A DNA stretch of 64,000 nt from positions 1 through 64,000 of the forward strand of contig NZ_AUEW01000013.1 of NCBI RefSeq assembly GCF_000426185.1, in the 5' to 3' direction. This document shows positions 16,244 to 25,258 of the stretch, piece after piece (positions within the stretch are counted from its first letter, which is position 1; the number at the start of each line of letters is the position of its first letter). The notes below the pieces were generated by a model. The model did not search any database. It saw nothing but the letters and a program-made list of their open reading frames with translations, and was not told where the DNA came from. The translations under genes and the position numbers were made by a program. This DNA is from Cellulomonas sp. URHD0024. GTDB lineage: Bacteria; Actinomycetota; Actinomycetes; Actinomycetales; Cellulomonadaceae.

Positions 16244-17725
16244 ATGTCCACGTTCTCTGAGGCACCCGGCCGGTTCAAGGTCCGCGACCTCTCACTGGCC
16301 GAGGCCGGCCGTCACCAGATCCGGCTTGCCGAGCACGAGATGCCGGGCCTCATGGCCCTGCGCGCCGAGTTCGGCCCGACCCAGCCGCTCGCCGGTGCCC
16401 GCATCGCCGGCTCGCTGCACATGACCGTCCAGACCGCCGTGCTCATCGAGACGCTCGTCGCCCTCGGCGCGGAGGTGCGCTGGGCGTCCTGCAACATCTT
16501 CTCGACGCAGGACGAGGCCGCCGCCGCGATCGTCGTCGGCCCCGCTGGGTCCGTCGAGGCACCGGACGGTGTCCCCGTGTTCGCCTGGAAGGGCGAGTCG
16601 CTGCAGGAGTACTGGGAGTGCACCGAGCAGATCCTCGTGTGGCCCGGGGGAGCCGGACCGAACATGATCCTCGACGACGGCGGCGACGCCACGCTGCTGG
16701 TGCACAAGGGTGTCGAGTACGAGGCCGCCGGTGCCGTGCCCGGCAACCCGGTCCCCGGGGACGCGGACTACTCCGAGGAGCTCGCGGTCATCCTCGACAC
16801 GCTGCGCGCCTCGCTCGCGGCCGACCCCCAGCGGTGGACCACCATCGCCGCGGAGATCAAGGGCGTGACCGAGGAGACGACGACCGGCGTGCACCGCCTG
16901 TACCAGCTCGCCGAGGCGGGTGGCCTCCTGTTCCCGGCGATCAACGTCAACGACTCGGTCACCAAGTCGAAGTTCGACAACAAGTACGGCATCCGCCACT
17001 CGCTGCCCGACGGCATCAACCGCGCCACGGACGTGCTGATGGGTGGCAAGGTCGCGTTCGTCGCCGGCTACGGCGACGTGGGCAAGGGTGCCGCGGAGGC
17101 GTTCCGCGGGCAGGGAGCCCGCGTGATCGTGTCCGAGGTGGACCCGATCTGTGCGTTGCAGGCCGCGATGGACGGGTTCCAGGTCGCCCTGCTCGACGAC
17201 GTCCTCGGGCAGGCCGACTTCTTCATCACGACGACGGGCAACAAGGACGTCATCTCCGCCGCGCAGATGTCGGCCATGAAGAACAAGGCCGTCGTCGGCA
17301 ACATCGGGCACTTCGACAACGAGATCGACATGGCCGGGTTGGCAGCGGTGCCGGGCATCACGCGCACGGAGATCAAGCCGCAGGTCCACGAGTGGACATT
17401 CCCCGCCGACGACGAGCGGCCCGAGCGGTCGATCATCGTGCTCTCCGAGGGACGGCTGCTGAACCTGGGCAACGCGACCGGTCACCCGTCGTTCGTCATG
17501 AGCAACTCCTTCTCCAACCAGGTGATCGGCCAGATCGAGCTGTTCACCAAGCCCGGCGAGTACGCCCGGGAGGTCTACCGCCTGCCCAAGGTCCTGGACG
17601 AGAAGGTCGCGCGGCTGCACCTGGACGCCTTGGGCGTCCGCCTCACGGAGCTGACCAAGTCACAGGCCGAGTACCTCGGCGTCGACGCGGCCGGACCGTA
17701 CAAGCCCGAGCACTACCGGTACTGA
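16244..17725 (+). CDS. ahcY: Adenosylhomocysteinase (S-adenosylhomocysteine hydrolase)
   Basis: 493 residues, the long bacterial/eukaryotic form close in length to mycobacterial SahH. It shows [28 protein letters not shown] (substrate-contact region), the NAD-binding [19 protein letters not shown] and the C-terminal [22 protein letters not shown] tail that closes the neighbouring active site. It hydrolyses SAH to adenosine and homocysteine, relieving methyltransferase inhibition. ATG 16244 has AGGAG 5 nt upstream. The gene converges with the RDD gene, with only 9 bp between them. Confidence 0.96.
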   Translation: MSTFSEAPGRFKVRDLSLAEAGRHQIRLAEHEMPGLMALRAEFGPTQPLAGARIAGSLHMTVQTAVLIETLVALGAEVRWASCNIFSTQDEAAAAIVVGPAGSVEAPDGVPVFAWKGESLQEYWECTEQILVWPGGAGPNMILDDGGDATLLVHKGVEYEAAGAVPGNPVPGDADYSEELAVILDTLRASLAADPQRWTTIAAEIKGVTEETTTGVHRLYQLAEAGGLLFPAINVNDSVTKSKFDNKYGIRHSLPDGINRATDVLMGGKVAFVAGYGDVGKGAAEAFRGQGARVIVSEVDPICALQAAMDGFQVALLDDVLGQADFFITTTGNKDVISAAQMSAMKNKAVVGNIGHFDNEIDMAGLAAVPGITRTEIKPQVHEWTFPADDERPERSIIVLSEGRLLNLGNATGHPSFVMSNSFSNQVIGQIELFTKPGEYAREVYRLPKVLDEKVARLHLDALGVRLTELTKSQAEYLGVDAAGPYKPEHYRY

Positions 17726-17734
17726 GGTCCGGGT

Positions 17735-18547
17735 TCAGTCCAGCGGGTCCGGGATGCCGTGGGGAAGACGGTGCAGCTGCATCGCCTCGACGGCATCCCG
17801 GTGCCCGGCCCGCTGCAGGGCCACGTACTCGCGGTTGCGACGCTCGGTGAGCACCGCGGTCAGGAACGCCTCGGGATGCGTCCCCACCGGCGGCAGCGGG
17901 TTCACGTACCGCTCCATCTCGGTGCTGAGCCGGGTGCCGAGCTGGACGCGTGACGTCGGGTGCAGGGTGACCGTGCGACCCAGGAACTGACGCGCAGACA
18001 ATGCCAGCGCGTCGGGCAGGCGAGCGATGTCGGCGGTGTGCGCCCACCGTGCGAGCTGCGGCGGCATCATCAGGGGAGCGCGCTGCGCCACGGTGCCTCG
18101 CACACGCACCGCGTAGGTCCCGGCCAGGACGTCGCCGACCCGTTTGCCCTGGGGGTTCACCGTCGAGGTGATGAACGCGACGGTGCCGAGGGTCAGCCAG
18201 AGCTCCACGATGCCGACGAGCGCCCGGACGAGCGACTGCCGGAGCACGATCGGGCCTCCGTCGTCGCGCACGATCCGGATCCCCAGCGCGAGCTTCCCGA
18301 GCGAACGCCCCCGCGTGAGGGTGTCCACGGTCGTCGGGACGACGAGCGTGATCGTCGCGATGATGACGATGGACATGATGCGGGCCGTGTGCTCGGTCGG
18401 GGAGAGCAGACCGGTGACCGGCAGGATCACGAAGAACACGACCGCACCGAGCACCAGCAGATCGATCAGCGCGGCGACGAGCCGGACCGGCGACGACGTG
18501 GGCCGCGACTCGAGGACGACACCCTCGCCGATGATGATCCCGTCCAT
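17735..18547 (-). CDS. RDD family membrane protein
   Basis: 270 residues. The RDD domain occupies residues about 18-150: RLVAALIDLLVL with the Arg and Asp of the name, a second helix, RGRSLGKLALGIRIV, and a third helix. A soluble C-terminal half of about 110 residues follows. RDD proteins are small membrane proteins of uncertain role, some of them implicated in sodium/proton exchange. Here it diverges from a SpoIIM-like gene, a frequent actinobacterial pairing near the MoxR/DUF58 operon. Confidence 0.85.
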   Translation of the reverse strand: MDGIIIGEGVVLESRPTSSPVRLVAALIDLLVLGAVVFFVILPVTGLLSPTEHTARIMSIVIIATITLVVPTTVDTLTRGRSLGKLALGIRIVRDDGGPIVLRQSLVRALVGIVELWLTLGTVAFITSTVNPQGKRVGDVLAGTYAVRVRGTVAQRAPLMMPPQLARWAHTADIARLPDALALSARQFLGRTVTLHPTSRVQLGTRLSTEMERYVNPLPPVGTHPEAFLTAVLTERRNREYVALQRAGHRDAVEAMQLHRLPHGIPDPLD

Positions 18548-18645
18548 GCAGCCCCCGTCCGTGCAGTTGCGCGTGCCCTCGTCCCGGTCGGGCTCTTGGC
18601 GCAGAGTAGCCGCTGCCGGCCTGCTCGGGATGGCACCATGTGCGG

Positions 18646-19635
18646 ATGGACCTCGATGCGTACGAGCGGGTGCGTGCCGGCGCGTGGGCGCGGCTCGACG
18701 AGCTCGCGGGTCGGCGGCGACTGAGCGGCGCCGAGGCCGACGAGCTGGTCCGGCTGTACCAGGCCACCGCGACGGACCTCTCGGTCATCCGTTCCAGCGC
18801 TCCGGACCCGGTGACGGTCGCCAAGCTCTCGCAGCTGGTGGCTCGTGGTCGCACCGCGATCGCGGGCTCGCACGAGGCGAGCTGGCGCGACGTCACGCGG
18901 TTCGTCGTGGTGTCGCTGCCCGCGGCGCTCTATCGCATCCGCTGGTGGACCGTCGCCGTGGCCTTCGGCTTCGTGGTGCTGGCCTGTGCCTCGGGATTCT
19001 GGGTGGCCACGCAGCCCGAGGCGCTCGCGCTGATGGGCACGCCCGCCGAGCAGCAGCGGTACGTCGACGACATGTTCCAGCAGTACTACGACCCGGGCGC
19101 CGGCTTCGCGGCGATGGTGTGGACCAACAACGCCTTCCTGACCGCGGTCTGCATCGCCACCGGTTTCACCGGGATCGGACCGCTGTACTTCCAGGTCAGC
19201 AACGCGGTCGGCGTCGGTTCCACGGGCGGGATGATGGCCGCGCACGGACAGCTGGACGTCTTCCTGCAGAGCATCGCGCCGCACGGGCTGCTGGAGCTGA
19301 CGTCGGTCTTCGTGGCGGGTGCCGCCGGTCTCCGGCTCTTCTGGACGTGGCTCGTCCCGGGGCCGCGCACCCGCTCGCGGGCCCTCGCCCAGGAGGGTCG
19401 GTCGTTGGTCACCGTCGTGATCGGGTTGGTCGGGACGTTGGCCGTCTCCGGGCTGATCGAGGGATTCGTGACCGGGTCGACGATGCCCTGGGCCCTGAAG
19501 ATCGCGCTCGGCGTGCTCGCAGTGACCGCGTTCTGGGTCTACACGATCGTCCTGGGCAGGCGCGCGGTGCGCGACGGTGAGACCGGCGACCTCGAACCGG
19601 ACCGCGCCGGGTACGTCCTGGCGATGGCCGGCTGA
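18646..19635 (+). CDS. SpoIIM (DUF95)-family membrane protein
   Basis: 329 residues. A soluble N-terminal helical domain (residues 1-95) precedes about five to six membrane segments, with the family's NNAFLTAVCIATGFTG (about residues 160-175) and the HGLLELTSVFVAGAAGLRL segment. SpoIIM in Bacillus drives engulfment; actinobacterial homologues occur in non-sporulating species with unknown function, always near RDD and MoxR genes. ATG 18646 is preceded by CACCAT and 6 nt, a slightly divergent leaderless layout. An in-frame GTG at 18640 is possible. Confidence 0.85.
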   Translation: MDLDAYERVRAGAWARLDELAGRRRLSGAEADELVRLYQATATDLSVIRSSAPDPVTVAKLSQLVARGRTAIAGSHEASWRDVTRFVVVSLPAALYRIRWWTVAVAFGFVVLACASGFWVATQPEALALMGTPAEQQRYVDDMFQQYYDPGAGFAAMVWTNNAFLTAVCIATGFTGIGPLYFQVSNAVGVGSTGGMMAAHGQLDVFLQSIAPHGLLELTSVFVAGAAGLRLFWTWLVPGPRTRSRALAQEGRSLVTVVIGLVGTLAVSGLIEGFVTGSTMPWALKIALGVLAVTAFWVYTIVLGRRAVRDGETGDLEPDRAGYVLAMAG

Positions 19636-19662
19636 GGTCGACGCCCGTCCGCCGTCCGGCCC

Positions 19663-20826
19663 TCAGTCGTCGACGACGAGCACCCGGTGCGTGTCTGCCT
19701 CGTCGGCCATGAACCGGACGAGGCCGGCTGCCTCGTCCTCGAGGAGGCGTCGGTCCGACGCCGAGACGGCGGCGAACGGGCGGACGGTGAGCGTCGCCGG
19801 CTCGCCGCCCGTGCGGGACACGGCCCACGTCCCGGCCACGCGACCGTCGAGCAGGAAGGTGGCGGGGATGACGCCGTTGGGCGACGCGAGCAGGCGCCGG
19901 TGCTCCTGCGAGACGATCCGGGTCCGGTCGGCATGTCCGAGCAGGACGTTGTCGTAGTCCGGCAGGAACCGCACGGGTGCCGGCGTCTGCGGGTCGGGCA
20001 GGAGCCCGTCAGGGACGTCCAGCAGCTCGCGCGGCCGCACACCACCGGGAGCCGGATCGGCCCGGTAGCGCACGATGCGGTCGCCGAGACGGTTCACGAC
20101 GTCGCGCAGCCCGCCGAGCCCGGACCAGCTCTGGACGTCCGTGACGGAGGCCGGGCCGAAGGCGCGCAGGTAGCGCAGCACGAGCCGTTCGAGCTCGTGG
20201 AGGCGCACGGCCGGGTCGGACAGGTCGGCCGACGCGCTGCCGAACCACGCGTCCGCCGTGGTCCAGGTGGTCGCGCCCGACCGTCCCCAGACGCCGCGGG
20301 GAGGCACCTGGACGAGCGGCAGGGTGTCTCGGGCAGCGTAGGCGAGCGAGCCGGGCGCGACGCTCGGCCAGCGTTCCGCCAGCAGGCGGCCGAGGTCGGT
20401 GGTGACCCGAGGCTCGTCCTCCACCAGGCTCCGGGCCGCGGCCGCGACCGCGGGGACGTCGACGCCCCGCAGGGCAGCGGCGTGCTGGGCATTGACCTGC
20501 AAATCGCGCGCGTAGATCGGGGCCATGAGCGCGGGCAGCACCAGCGCGTCCTGACGCGTCACCAGGTGGATGGTGCCGCGCATCACCGCGATGCGCGCGA
20601 CCGTGCGGGCCCAGAACGCGTCGCCCAGCTCTGCGTGCCCGAAGTCCGCAACCCGGCTCCACAGACCGACGTAGGGCGACCAGGCGTTCTGCGCCTGCTG
20701 CCCGACGAGGTGCTCGACCACGCCCAGCGCGGGGCCCTCGTGCCGGTCGAGCAGGTGCTGGCGTGCGAGCAGCGCGCGGTTCAGCTGAGCGGGCGAGAGC
20801 AGGTCGCCCGGTGCGGGTGCGGTCAC
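19663..20826 (-). CDS. Winged-helix HTH_42 protein, AlkZ-like DNA glycosylase
   Basis: 387 residues of the HTH_42 family. Near residue 44 it has QAQ within EHLVGQQAQNAWSPYVGLWSR, the QXQ catalytic motif described for Streptomyces AlkZ, which excises azinomycin and nitrogen-mustard cross-links. Later landmarks are MRGTIHLVTRQDAL, a winged-helix region near residues 170-260 and FLPDYDNVLLGH. GTG 20826 has AGGAGG 5-6 nt upstream. It follows the DUF58 gene by 56 bp and may be the last gene of that operon. Its substrate here is unknown. Confidence 0.85.
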   Translation of the reverse strand: MTAPAPGDLLSPAQLNRALLARQHLLDRHEGPALGVVEHLVGQQAQNAWSPYVGLWSRVADFGHAELGDAFWARTVARIAVMRGTIHLVTRQDALVLPALMAPIYARDLQVNAQHAAALRGVDVPAVAAAARSLVEDEPRVTTDLGRLLAERWPSVAPGSLAYAARDTLPLVQVPPRGVWGRSGATTWTTADAWFGSASADLSDPAVRLHELERLVLRYLRAFGPASVTDVQSWSGLGGLRDVVNRLGDRIVRYRADPAPGGVRPRELLDVPDGLLPDPQTPAPVRFLPDYDNVLLGHADRTRIVSQEHRRLLASPNGVIPATFLLDGRVAGTWAVSRTGGEPATLTVRPFAAVSASDRRLLEDEAAGLVRFMADEADTHRVLVVDD

Positions 20827-20882
20827 GTCGACCTCCTGTGTCGGACCGGGTCCCGGTGCGTCCGGCGCGTGCGGCCACCCTG

Positions 20883-22175
20883 TCAGAGGCGGCCGGCCGC
20901 CTTGAGGGCCAGGTACGTGTCGGCAAGCTTGGGCGCGAGGTTGTCGGGGAGGGCGTCCAGGACCTCGACGCCGCGCTGACGCAGCCGTACCGCGACAGCG
21001 GCGCGTTCCAGGCCCACGCGCTCGGCCGCGGCGGCGTCGAACACCGCCGCGGCGTCGTGCCGGGCAGAGCGCAGAGCGTCCACCTCGGGATCCGCGACCG
21101 ACGCCAGGACGACCTGGTGCCGCTCGGTCAGCTGGTTCACGACGCCCAGCAGCCCGTGCTCGACGGCCGCCGGGTCGAGCGCGCTCAGCAGGACGACGAG
21201 TGCGCGCTGGCTCAACCGCTGGCGCACCTGTCCGACGATCCCCGCCCAGTCGGCCTCGATGAGCTGCGGCTCGGCGAGCGCGAGGGCGTCGGCGAACGCC
21301 GGCATGACCCGCGGGCCGCTCTGACCGGCCACCCGACCGCGCACCGTGCGGTCGTAGACGATCAGCTCGACGCGGTCGCCGGCGCGGGTGGCCAGGGCCG
21401 CCAGCAGGAGCGCGGCCTCGATCGACGCGTCGATCCGGGGGGCGTCCTGGACGCGGACGGCCGAGGTCCTGGACGTGTCGAGGACGATCAGGACCCGTCG
21501 GTCGCGCTCCGGACGCCACGTGCGCACGACCACGTCGGCGCGCCGGGCCGTCGCCCGCCAGTCGATCGCGCGCACATCGTCGCCGATGACGTACTCGCGC
21601 AACGAGTCGAACTCCGTGCCCGGGCCACGGACCTGGACCGCGGCGCGTCCGTCGAGCTCGCGCAGACGGGCGAGCCTGCTCGGCAGGTGCTTGCGCGACG
21701 CGAACTCCGGCAGCACGCGCAGCCGACCGGGCACGGTCAGCGACGCCTGCCGGCCGGCGAGGCCGAGCGGACCGAACGTCCGGATCGTCACCAGGTCGGC
21801 GTGCGCGTCGCCCCGGCGGGTGGGTCGCAGGGTCGTGGTCACCCGGCGTCCGTCGCCGGCCGGGACCTCGATGCGATGCCGGTTGTCGTCGGCGCCGCTC
21901 GACGGGGGCCACGCGTCGCGCACGAGCGCACGAAGCTTGCGTCGGCCCACGTTGGTCAGTGTCAGCGTCGAGCGTGCGGCCTCCGTCAACCGCACGGACG
22001 ACGGCACCTCGCGGCGCACGGCGACCTGCCGGGGCGACGCGGCGAGCAGCGCGTCCAGCACGCACACCACGAGCACCAGCACGGTCCAGAGCAGCACGGT
22101 GCCGGTCGCGGGCAGCAGGACGACCGCGAGGATCCCGGCAGCCGCGAGCGCGACCGCGCGCCACGTGACCGCCAT
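20883..22175 (-). CDS. DUF58 domain protein
   Basis: 430 residues. Two membrane segments near the N-terminus (about residues 5-45) are followed by a beta-rich region and the DUF58 core FDSLREYVIGDDVRAIDWRATAR (about residues 195-217), then VLIVLDTSRTS, a VWA-like metal-site start. DUF58 proteins work with MoxR ATPases, whose genes lie upstream in nearly all bacteria, as here. The pair is thought to act in assembly or chaperoning of membrane complexes. It lies 25 bp after the MoxR gene. Confidence 0.87.
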   Translation of the reverse strand: MAVTWRAVALAAAGILAVVLLPATGTVLLWTVLVLVVCVLDALLAASPRQVAVRREVPSSVRLTEAARSTLTLTNVGRRKLRALVRDAWPPSSGADDNRHRIEVPAGDGRRVTTTLRPTRRGDAHADLVTIRTFGPLGLAGRQASLTVPGRLRVLPEFASRKHLPSRLARLRELDGRAAVQVRGPGTEFDSLREYVIGDDVRAIDWRATARRADVVVRTWRPERDRRVLIVLDTSRTSAVRVQDAPRIDASIEAALLLAALATRAGDRVELIVYDRTVRGRVAGQSGPRVMPAFADALALAEPQLIEADWAGIVGQVRQRLSQRALVVLLSALDPAAVEHGLLGVVNQLTERHQVVLASVADPEVDALRSARHDAAAVFDAAAAERVGLERAAVAVRLRQRGVEVLDALPDNLAPKLADTYLALKAAGRL

Positions 22176-22200
22176 CAGCGCTTCCCGTGGATCACGGGTG

Positions 22201-23382
22201 TCATCGAGGGACGGGTACGGACGCGAGGACCGTGTCGATCACGCTCTCCGTGCTGACGCCCTCGAGCTCGGCCTCCGCCCGTAGCTGGACGCGGTGGCGC
22301 AGCGTCGGGTGGGCGAGCGCCTTGACGTCGTCGGGCGTCACGAACGCGCGACCGGACAACCACGCCCAGGCGCGCGAGGTGCCGAGCAGCGCGGTGGCCC
22401 CACGCGGCGAGACGCCCAAGGACAGCGACGGGGAGCGCCGCGTGGCCCGGCACACGTCGACCGTGTACCCGAGCACCTCGGGCGACATCTGCACCCGTGC
22501 CACCTCGGTGCGCGCGGCCGCCAGCATCGACGGCGACGCCACCGGGCGCACGCCGGCGGCCTGCAGGTCGCGCGGGTCGAAGCCCGCCGAGTGCCGTCGG
22601 AGCACCTCGATCTCCTCGTGGCGCTCCGGCAGGCCGAGCACCAGCTTGAGCAGGAATCGGTCCAGCTGTGCCTCCGGCAGCGTGTACGTGCCCTCGTACT
22701 CGACCGGGTTCTGGGTCGCGATCACCAGGAAGGGGTCCGGGAGCGGGCGAGGCGTGCCGTCGACGGACACCTGCCGCTCCTCCATGGCCTCGAGCAGAGA
22801 CGCCTGAGTCTTGGGAGGCGTCCGGTTGATCTCGTCAGCGAGCAGCAGGTTCGTGAACACCGGCCCCTCACGGAACGAGAACTCGGCCGTCCGTGCGTCG
22901 TAGACGAGAGAACCCGTGACGTCACCGGGCATGAGGTCGGGGGTGAACTGGACGCGCTTGGTCTGCAGCTCCAGCGCCGCCGAGAGGGTGCGCACGAGAA
23001 GCGTCTTGGCGACGCCGGGCACGCCTTCGAGCAGCACGTGCCCGCGGCACAGGAGGGCGATGATGAGGCCGCTGATCGCGGCGTCCTGCCCGACGACGGC
23101 CTTGGACACCTCCGTGCGCACCGCGGCGAGCGCGGCGCGCAGCTCCTGCGAGGGGCCGGACGTCTGGGGCCGTGCCGCAGGCGCCGCGGGGGCCGCCAGG
23201 GGCGCCGCCGGCGCGGGCGGGTGCCCCACCGGCGCCGCCGGCGGGGGTGGCGCGGCCGGCGGGTAGCCACCTGCGGGGGGCCACGCGCCCGGCTGGGCAG
23301 GAGCCGCGGCACGGTGCGGCGCCCGCGCCGGCGCCGGGCTGGGTGGTGCCGTCGGCGGCCACTGCTGGCTGTCGTCGCTCAC
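22201..23382 (-). CDS. MoxR-type AAA+ ATPase
   Basis: 393 residues. A Pro/Ala-rich N-terminal tail (about 75 residues) precedes the AAA+ core: Walker A GVPGVAKT, Walker B LLLADEINR followed by TPPKTQASLLEAMEE, and sensor 1 VIATQNPVEYEGTYTLPEAQLDRF. MoxR proteins are chaperone-like ATPases that mature partner complexes. The tail is unusual in length and of low complexity. GTG start overlaps the DUF4350 stop (GTGA). Confidence 0.93.
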   Translation of the reverse strand: MSDDSQQWPPTAPPSPAPARAPHRAAAPAQPGAWPPAGGYPPAAPPPPAAPVGHPPAPAAPLAAPAAPAARPQTSGPSQELRAALAAVRTEVSKAVVGQDAAISGLIIALLCRGHVLLEGVPGVAKTLLVRTLSAALELQTKRVQFTPDLMPGDVTGSLVYDARTAEFSFREGPVFTNLLLADEINRTPPKTQASLLEAMEERQVSVDGTPRPLPDPFLVIATQNPVEYEGTYTLPEAQLDRFLLKLVLGLPERHEEIEVLRRHSAGFDPRDLQAAGVRPVASPSMLAAARTEVARVQMSPEVLGYTVDVCRATRRSPSLSLGVSPRGATALLGTSRAWAWLSGRAFVTPDDVKALAHPTLRHRVQLRAEAELEGVSTESVIDTVLASVPVPR

Positions 23383-24581
23383 GATCGGTGAACCTCGCTC
23401 TCGAGATGGTCCAGGTCCCGCGCAAGCTGCGCGAGCCCGTTGTCGTCTGTGGGGGGTGGCCCGTACAAGAGCGCCTCGACCTGGTCCGATCGGCGCCCGG
23501 ACGCGCGGGCGAGCGCCTCGATGACGACCAGCGGCGCCGCGGAGCGCGGCAGTCCGAGACGGGCGCAGGACCGTGCCGCCGCGCCGGCGCGCAGTGCTGC
23601 GGCGGCATGCCCGTACGCGCGCGAGCGCCGGTACAGCCGACCGCGTCCGCGTGTGGTCTCACCGGCCCGGACGACGACCGGCATCTTCTCGGTCACGACG
23701 CGACCGAGCCGACGACCGCGCCACAGTGCCGCCACCGCGGCGACGAGCAGCAGCTGCAGGCCGACGACGTAGACCACCGGTGGGACGACGTCGGCGATCC
23801 CGGGGCGGGACGAGCCGCCGGCCTCGACGTCGTCGGGCGACGGGATGTACCAGACGAGCCGCTCGTGGCGACCGAGCATGCGCAGCACCAACGCGGCATT
23901 GCCCTCGTCCGCCAGCCGCTCGTTGGTCAGCGGTGCACGGTCCGTCAGCACCGCCACGCGCTGATCGTCGACGGTCGTGACACCGTAGGCGCCGCCCGCG
24001 CTGGTCGCCGAGCCGGGGGCCGGGAAGCACACCACTGCGGTGCCGTCGAGGGCCTGCAGGTAGCCCGTCGCCGTGATCGTCCCGGCAGCGACGGCGTCCG
24101 GGTCGTCGCACTCGGCCGTCCGCTTCTGGGGGATGCCGGTGGTCGAACCGGCCCCGAGCGAGCCCGTCAGCTCGCTGACGGCCCAGTCCGCGTCGACGAG
24201 CACGAGGTCCGCGCCGGTCTTGCGCAGCACGTCGGTGTGCGAGGTGTCGATCAACGCGTCCCCGACGAGCAGCACGGTCGAGTCCGGGCCGGCGAGCCTC
24301 TCGACGTCGGCGATCCTGCGGACGTAGCGGACGTCGACGCCCTGGTCGCCCAGGATCTGTGCCGCGGCGCGTGCGCCACCCGGGAGCGCGTTGTCCGGGG
24401 CGAGCGACGCCGTCGAGGTGACTGGTTCGGGCAGTGCGGCGAGGAGGCCGACGAGGCAGAGCAGCCCGAGGATGCCCAGAGGCATCCGCCACCGGCGCCA
24501 GCGCGATGCCGCGCGAGACCGTCCCGTGGTCCCGTCGCCGACGACGGGCGCGGCGTGGGTGGTGAGGACCGGTGCGCTCAT
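23379..24581 (-). CDS. DUF4350 domain membrane protein
   Basis: 400 residues. One membrane helix near residues 33-50, an extracytoplasmic domain of about 200 residues with the DUF4350 style (DNALPGGARAAAQILGDQGVDV), a second helix near residue 275, and a cytoplasmic helical C-terminus. Such proteins are found only inside MoxR-DUF58-DUF4129 operons and are of unknown function. The start (ATGA) and the stop (GTGA) overlap its neighbours, so the operon is tightly coupled. Confidence 0.83.
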   Translation of the reverse strand: MSAPVLTTHAAPVVGDGTTGRSRAASRWRRWRMPLGILGLLCLVGLLAALPEPVTSTASLAPDNALPGGARAAAQILGDQGVDVRYVRRIADVERLAGPDSTVLLVGDALIDTSHTDVLRKTGADLVLVDADWAVSELTGSLGAGSTTGIPQKRTAECDDPDAVAAGTITATGYLQALDGTAVVCFPAPGSATSAGGAYGVTTVDDQRVAVLTDRAPLTNERLADEGNAALVLRMLGRHERLVWYIPSPDDVEAGGSSRPGIADVVPPVVYVVGLQLLLVAAVAALWRGRRLGRVVTEKMPVVVRAGETTRGRGRLYRRSRAYGHAAAALRAGAAARSCARLGLPRSAAPLVVIEALARASGRRSDQVEALLYGPPPTDDNGLAQLARDLDHLESEVHRS

Positions 24582-25258
24582 CGGGGCACGCTCGGCACCG
24601 CATCGGCAGGAGCGGACGGCCGAGCGGCGCGGACGTGGGCGTCGAGCTCGCGGACGAGGGCGTCGTCGTCGGGCGTCGCCGACTCGTGGCCGTAGGCGAC
24701 GGCGTCGAACAGCCGTCCGGCAGCGACCAGGTCCGTGCGCAGACCGGGCAGCCGGACGGCCGCGTCGTCGGCCGCCTCGTGCGCCGTCCGGGCCGGACGC
24801 TCGTCGAGCACCGTGCGCTCCTCGAGGCTGCGCACGACGGCCCGGAACCGCTCGAGCACGGCGAGCGTCCAGTCCTGGGCCTTCGCGGCCGCGTCGGCCG
24901 CACGACGGATCTGGTCGGAGGTCCGGCCGTCGCCGGCGTCGAGGACGCTGCGCTCGGACGCCACCCGTCGCGCGCGGCGCACGGGCCCGTTCACGAGGAA
25001 CGCGACGACGACGACGGCTGCGATGAGGGCTACGACGACCGCGAGGGCGACCGGGCTGAGGCCGCTCGGGGTGCTGATCCCGGAGAGCTGCTCCGACAGC
25101 CACGTCAGCAGCCGGCTGAGCAGGGACGGGCGCTGGTGGTAGACGGGGTCGAGGAGCTCGTCGCTGGCCCAGCGCCGAGCGGTCGCGGCGTCGGGATCGA
25201 CCGGGACGTCGCCCGCCAGCCCCAGCGCGCCCGCGACCGCCCGGGCCGGCAGGTTCAC
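24578..25258 (-). CDS. DUF4129 domain protein
   Basis: 226 residues. A membrane helix lies near residues 65-88 (SPVALAVVVALIAAVVVV) and the C-terminal DUF4129 region has WTLAVLERFRAVVRSLEERTVL and RTAHEAADDAA. DUF4129 often forms the C-terminal part of membrane transglutaminase-like proteins; here it stands alone, as is common in actinobacterial MoxR operons. GTG start overlaps the upstream stop (GTGA). Confidence 0.82.
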   Translation of the reverse strand: MNLPARAVAGALGLAGDVPVDPDAATARRWASDELLDPVYHQRPSLLSRLLTWLSEQLSGISTPSGLSPVALAVVVALIAAVVVVAFLVNGPVRRARRVASERSVLDAGDGRTSDQIRRAADAAAKAQDWTLAVLERFRAVVRSLEERTVLDERPARTAHEAADDAAVRLPGLRTDLVAAGRLFDAVAYGHESATPDDDALVRELDAHVRAARPSAPADAVPSVPR